A program made the translations under genes and the position numbers. This document shows positions 61,933 to 64,000 of a stretch of 64,000 nucleotides of DNA, in pieces. The notes under the pieces are model-generated. The model searched no databases, was not told where the DNA came from, and saw nothing but the letters and a program-made list of their open reading frames with translations. Each line of letters opens with the position of its first letter. The stretch's first letter is position 1. This DNA comes from Woeseiaceae bacterium (GTDB lineage Bacteria; Pseudomonadota; Gammaproteobacteria; Steroidobacterales; Woeseiaceae): the NCBI GenBank assembly GCA_021773075.1, contig JAJFKT010000026.1:372356-436355 (forward strand). Direction: 5' to 3'.

Positions 61933-62322
61933 ATGAATACCGTTACAGGCCCGGCGCCAGGCTTTCGCCGACATCCCGAACATAGAATCACGATCATTAA
62001 TGCACATGCAGAATGGTCGGTTTCGCAGGGCAGAACCGTGTTTGCGAATTCAGAACACGCGCGCGTGCTTAAAGAAACCGGCTACCGCGATGTTGTCTAC
62101 TTTCCGGCCGTCGATGTGCGCTTTGAAACGCTTACGCAGAGTTCATCGGAAACAAGCTGCCCGTTCAAAGGGCGTGCGGCCTATTTTCGGAGCGCCGCCG
62201 ACAGCAACGAATCGGACATTGCGTGGACCTATTCGTCCACCTACGACGAAGTAAAACAAATTGAAGGTTTTATCGCGTTCTATACAGATCGCGTCGATAT
62301 CAAGGAGAATGAGAGTGCCTAA
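61933..62322 (+). CDS. DUF427 domain protein
   Basis: The 129-residue protein matches the DUF427 family: HPEHRITIINAHAEWSVSQG, VYFPAVDVRFETL, CPFKGRAAYF, and IEGFIAFYTDRVDI. The fold is a small beta-barrel with a conserved CPxKG loop, suspected to bind a nucleotide or small ligand. Its last 8 bp overlap the following SRPBCC gene. Function is unknown. Confidence 0.82.
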   Translation: MNTVTGPAPGFRRHPEHRITIINAHAEWSVSQGRTVFANSEHARVLKETGYRDVVYFPAVDVRFETLTQSSSETSCPFKGRAAYFRSAADSNESDIAWTYSSTYDEVKQIEGFIAFYTDRVDIKENESA

Positions 62323-62788
62323 AGTAATTGTTAGCAAGCGTGTGAGTGCAAGTATTGAGGACGTCTGGAATAGTTGGGATGACTTCGCGAATATTTACAA
62401 ATTTAATCCGAATCTTAGTGCTTCCAGACTCGTGAGTTCGTCAACTGTTCCGACTCGAGTGGGTACGCAACGCCAATGCGATATGGTCGACGGCAAGAAT
62501 TGGATACGCGAAGAGATCCTGGACTATCGTCCGCATGAACTCATGAAGCTCGATGTTTATGATGGATCATTGCCATTGAAATCGATGGTCGTGGATATTG
62601 AGTTCGAACGAATTTCGGCAGACAGGACCAGGATTCGATTTACAGCCGACTTCGAGCCGAAGTTCGGCCTTGCAGGAAAACTCATGGTGCCGTTGATGAA
62701 GCGCCAATTCAAACCAATGCTGCAGGCGCTGTTGGACGGCAACGCGAAATATGTTGAACAGGGCGAAGAAATTGCCAGAGCAGCATGA
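62315..62788 (+). CDS. SRPBCC (polyketide-cyclase-like) protein
   Basis: The 157-residue protein starts at GTG 62315: AAGGAG (62302-62307) is 7 bp upstream, whereas the ATG at 62309 is too close to it. The protein follows the START/SRPBCC helix-grip pattern (VIVSKRVSASIEDVWNSWDD; TRIRFTADFEPKFGLAGKLM). It presumably binds a hydrophobic ligand. It overlaps the DUF427 gene by 8 bp, and the two are likely cotranslated. The ligand is unknown. Confidence 0.8.
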   Translation: MPKVIVSKRVSASIEDVWNSWDDFANIYKFNPNLSASRLVSSSTVPTRVGTQRQCDMVDGKNWIREEILDYRPHELMKLDVYDGSLPLKSMVVDIEFERISADRTRIRFTADFEPKFGLAGKLMVPLMKRQFKPMLQALLDGNAKYVEQGEEIARAA

Positions 62789-62870
62789 GAGGTTCCGTAG
62801 GTATTATTCGCGTCTAGGCAAAGCCGGTTTTTTGGACGAAACTGTATTACCTGATTATTGAGGCGCACTG

Positions 62871-63242
62871 ATGAAACTTAGAGTTCGTGGCAACTCAATT
62901 CGCCTACGGCTGAAACGTAACGAGGTTGAACGTCTGGCGGCTGGAAACAGACTTGTCGAGGAAACTGACTTCCCGGAGTCGGCGTTCAGCTACAGCCTCG
63001 AGCTGTCGGATGGCGAGGACATGCATGCGAGTTTTGAGAATGGCAGTATCGCCGTCAGTTTGCCACGCGAAATTCTCCCGGAGTGGGTCGATACCGATCT
63101 CGTGACTCTATACTCAGAGCAAAAATTGTCTGGCGACGGCATGCTCAAGATTCTGGTGGAAAAGGATTTCAGTTGTCTGGAACCCGGTCATCACCGCAAC
63201 TGTGAAGACGACGAAGACACCTATCCACACCCGAGCGCGTAG
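62871..63242 (+). CDS. Small conserved protein (DUF7009-like)
   Basis: The 123-residue acidic protein begins MKLRVRGNSIRLRLKRNEVE and has alternating short strands, ending in a Cys/His/Asp-rich tail (EKDFSCLEPGHHRNCEDDED) that might bind a metal. I recall the first segment from DUF7009 proteins but cannot be certain. It is convergent with napC, with 10 bp between the stop codons. Function unknown. Confidence 0.62.
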   Translation: MKLRVRGNSIRLRLKRNEVERLAAGNRLVEETDFPESAFSYSLELSDGEDMHASFENGSIAVSLPREILPEWVDTDLVTLYSEQKLSGDGMLKILVEKDFSCLEPGHHRNCEDDEDTYPHPSA

Positions 63243-63252
63243 CTGCTAGTGC

Positions 63253-63843
63253 TTAGTCGTAACCTTCGACGCCAGCCATGTCCGGTAATTCGTGGGCGAT
63301 GCCCTTATGGCAGTCGATACATGTCTTTTCCGAGCTGGCAAGCGATGTCGAGTGTTGCTCTGAGGCGCGCGGACTTTGTACTGTGAAATCCATGAAGTCG
63401 TAGTTATGGCAGTTGCGGCACTCCAGCGAGTCATTCGCGGACAGTCTTGCCCACTCGTGTTCGGCTAACTCGCGCCGTTTATTCAGAAATTTCTCGCGTG
63501 TATTGATGGTCTGGAAAATCTTGCCCCAGACCTCTTTCGTTGCCTGCATCTTGCGACCGATTTTGTCGGTCCACCCATGCGGTACATGACAGTCAGGACA
63601 AGTCGCACGGACTCCGGATCGATTGGAAAAATGAACCGTTTCGCGTAGTTCCTGGTACACATTCTCCTGCATTTCGTGGCAACTGATGCAGAACTCCTCA
63701 GTATTCGTAGCCTCCAGGGCAGTATTAAAACCGCCCCAAAACACGATACCTGCGACAAATCCGCCCAAGGTGATTGCGCCGATACTGTAGTGCAAACTGG
63801 GACGGCCAATATCACGCCAGACCTTTCGAAAATATTGCAGCAC
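63253..63843 (-). CDS. napC: NapC/NirT-family tetrahaem cytochrome c
   Basis: The 196-residue protein has one N-terminal membrane anchor ([20 protein letters not shown]) and four CxxCH haem sites: CISCH, CPDCH, CRNCH and CIDCH, with ligating His in HFSNRSG and GIAHELPD. It takes electrons from the quinol pool and passes them to NapAB. It starts at GTG 63843, with AGGAAGA upstream, one base after the napB stop. The 196-residue length is normal for NapC. Confidence 0.92.
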   Translation of the reverse strand: MLQYFRKVWRDIGRPSLHYSIGAITLGGFVAGIVFWGGFNTALEATNTEEFCISCHEMQENVYQELRETVHFSNRSGVRATCPDCHVPHGWTDKIGRKMQATKEVWGKIFQTINTREKFLNKRRELAEHEWARLSANDSLECRNCHNYDFMDFTVQSPRASEQHSTSLASSEKTCIDCHKGIAHELPDMAGVEGYD

Positions 63844-63844
63844 G

Positions 63845-64000
63845 TCAGTCTTCCTGTTCTTCTTCCGAGCGTTTTTCGAGCAAAACGTCCATGTCTTCGA
63901 AAGAGTTCTCGATCATAGGGCGTGCCGCCGTTTGATTGACGTGGCATTGATTGCAGAAATAACGTCGCGGGGAGATTTCAGCCAGAAAATTCCCGTCTCT
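63845..64000 (-). CDS. napB: Periplasmic nitrate reductase dihaem cytochrome NapB (C-terminal part)
   Basis: Reading from the right edge, the frame gives [20 protein letters not shown] followed by [23 protein letters not shown] and stop (63845-63847). CNQCH is the second haem site and RRYFCxQCHVxQ is characteristic of NapB. The N-terminal part, with the first haem and signal peptide, lies outside the window. It precedes napC in the usual napABC order, so napA is expected further right. Confidence 0.88.
   Translation of the reverse strand, partial: RDGNFLAEISPRRYFCNQCHVNQTAARPMIENSFEDMDVLLEKRSEEEQED

Overview
The window reads as chromosomal DNA of a heterotrophic, respiring gammaproteobacterium, probably marine or from sediment. 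The grounds are moderate GC, a GlpT/GlpQ pair, ApbC, DUF2909, NrtS, HemG, NapBC, TonB-dependent and TRAP uptake, and 5'-GTG/TTG starts with ordinary Shine-Dalgarno sequences. I see no rRNA, tRNA, CRISPR array, prophage or intact insertion sequence. One 261-bp inverted-repeat element (13621-13881) is the only mobile-like sequence.

Region 1 (1-13.6 kb) is rich in redox enzymes. A three-subunit molybdenum hydroxylase (minus strand, 140-3844) diverges from a CoxG-like protein. There follows a same-strand run of an isopropylmalate/homocitrate-synthase-like enzyme, a luciferase-like (F420-type) oxidoreductase, an NADPH:F420 oxidoreductase-like protein, two membrane proteins built from three copies of one four-helix HxH module, and a DMSO-reductase-family molybdenum complex (catalytic, four-cluster ferredoxin and NrfD subunits). 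The catalytic subunit has no export signal. XdhC and MocA, the maturation factors for such Mo hydroxylases, lie 50 kb away at 54.4-55.9 kb. I cannot name the substrate of this pathway.

Region 2 (13.6-18.1 kb) holds the inverted-repeat element, apbC, a DUF971 gene, a PrnB-like haem-fold gene, a DUF2909 gene and a secreted esterase.

Region 3 (18.1-38.3 kb) is the highlight: a sulfonate-sugar catabolic island. The minus-strand operon suyA-suyB-comC-slcC-galM-glpD encodes the two-dehydrogenase conversion of sulfolactate and its desulfonation to pyruvate and sulfite. Divergent from it runs gntR-pfkB-(fucose-isomerase-like)-dctQMP, followed by a TonB receptor, three Gfo/Idh/MocA oxidoreductases, and a convergent pair made of a fourth such oxidoreductase and a YihT/LacD-like aldolase. 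The set fits mutarotase, isomerase, kinase and aldolase steps for sulfoquinovose, feeding sulfolactate to SuyAB. One palindrome, GTCTTATATAAGAC, recurs at the suyA/gntR, TonB-receptor and aldolase promoters and ties the parts into one probable GntR regulon. No dedicated sulfolactaldehyde dehydrogenase is obvious.

Region 4 (38.4-64 kb) is mixed: a serine-hydrolase lipoprotein, a plant-type (ALDH12-like) pyrroline-5-carboxylate dehydrogenase, a SWIM zinc-finger protein, a frameshifted membrane-protein gene, a polysaccharide deacetylase, nrtS, an aldo/keto reductase, a large BNR-repeat protein, an S9 peptidase, glpQ-glpT, xdhC and mocA, an AhpD-like protein, hemG, a thiolase/SDR/MDR/GST group with a LysR gene, small SRPBCC/DUF genes and the start of a nap operon (napC, partial napB).
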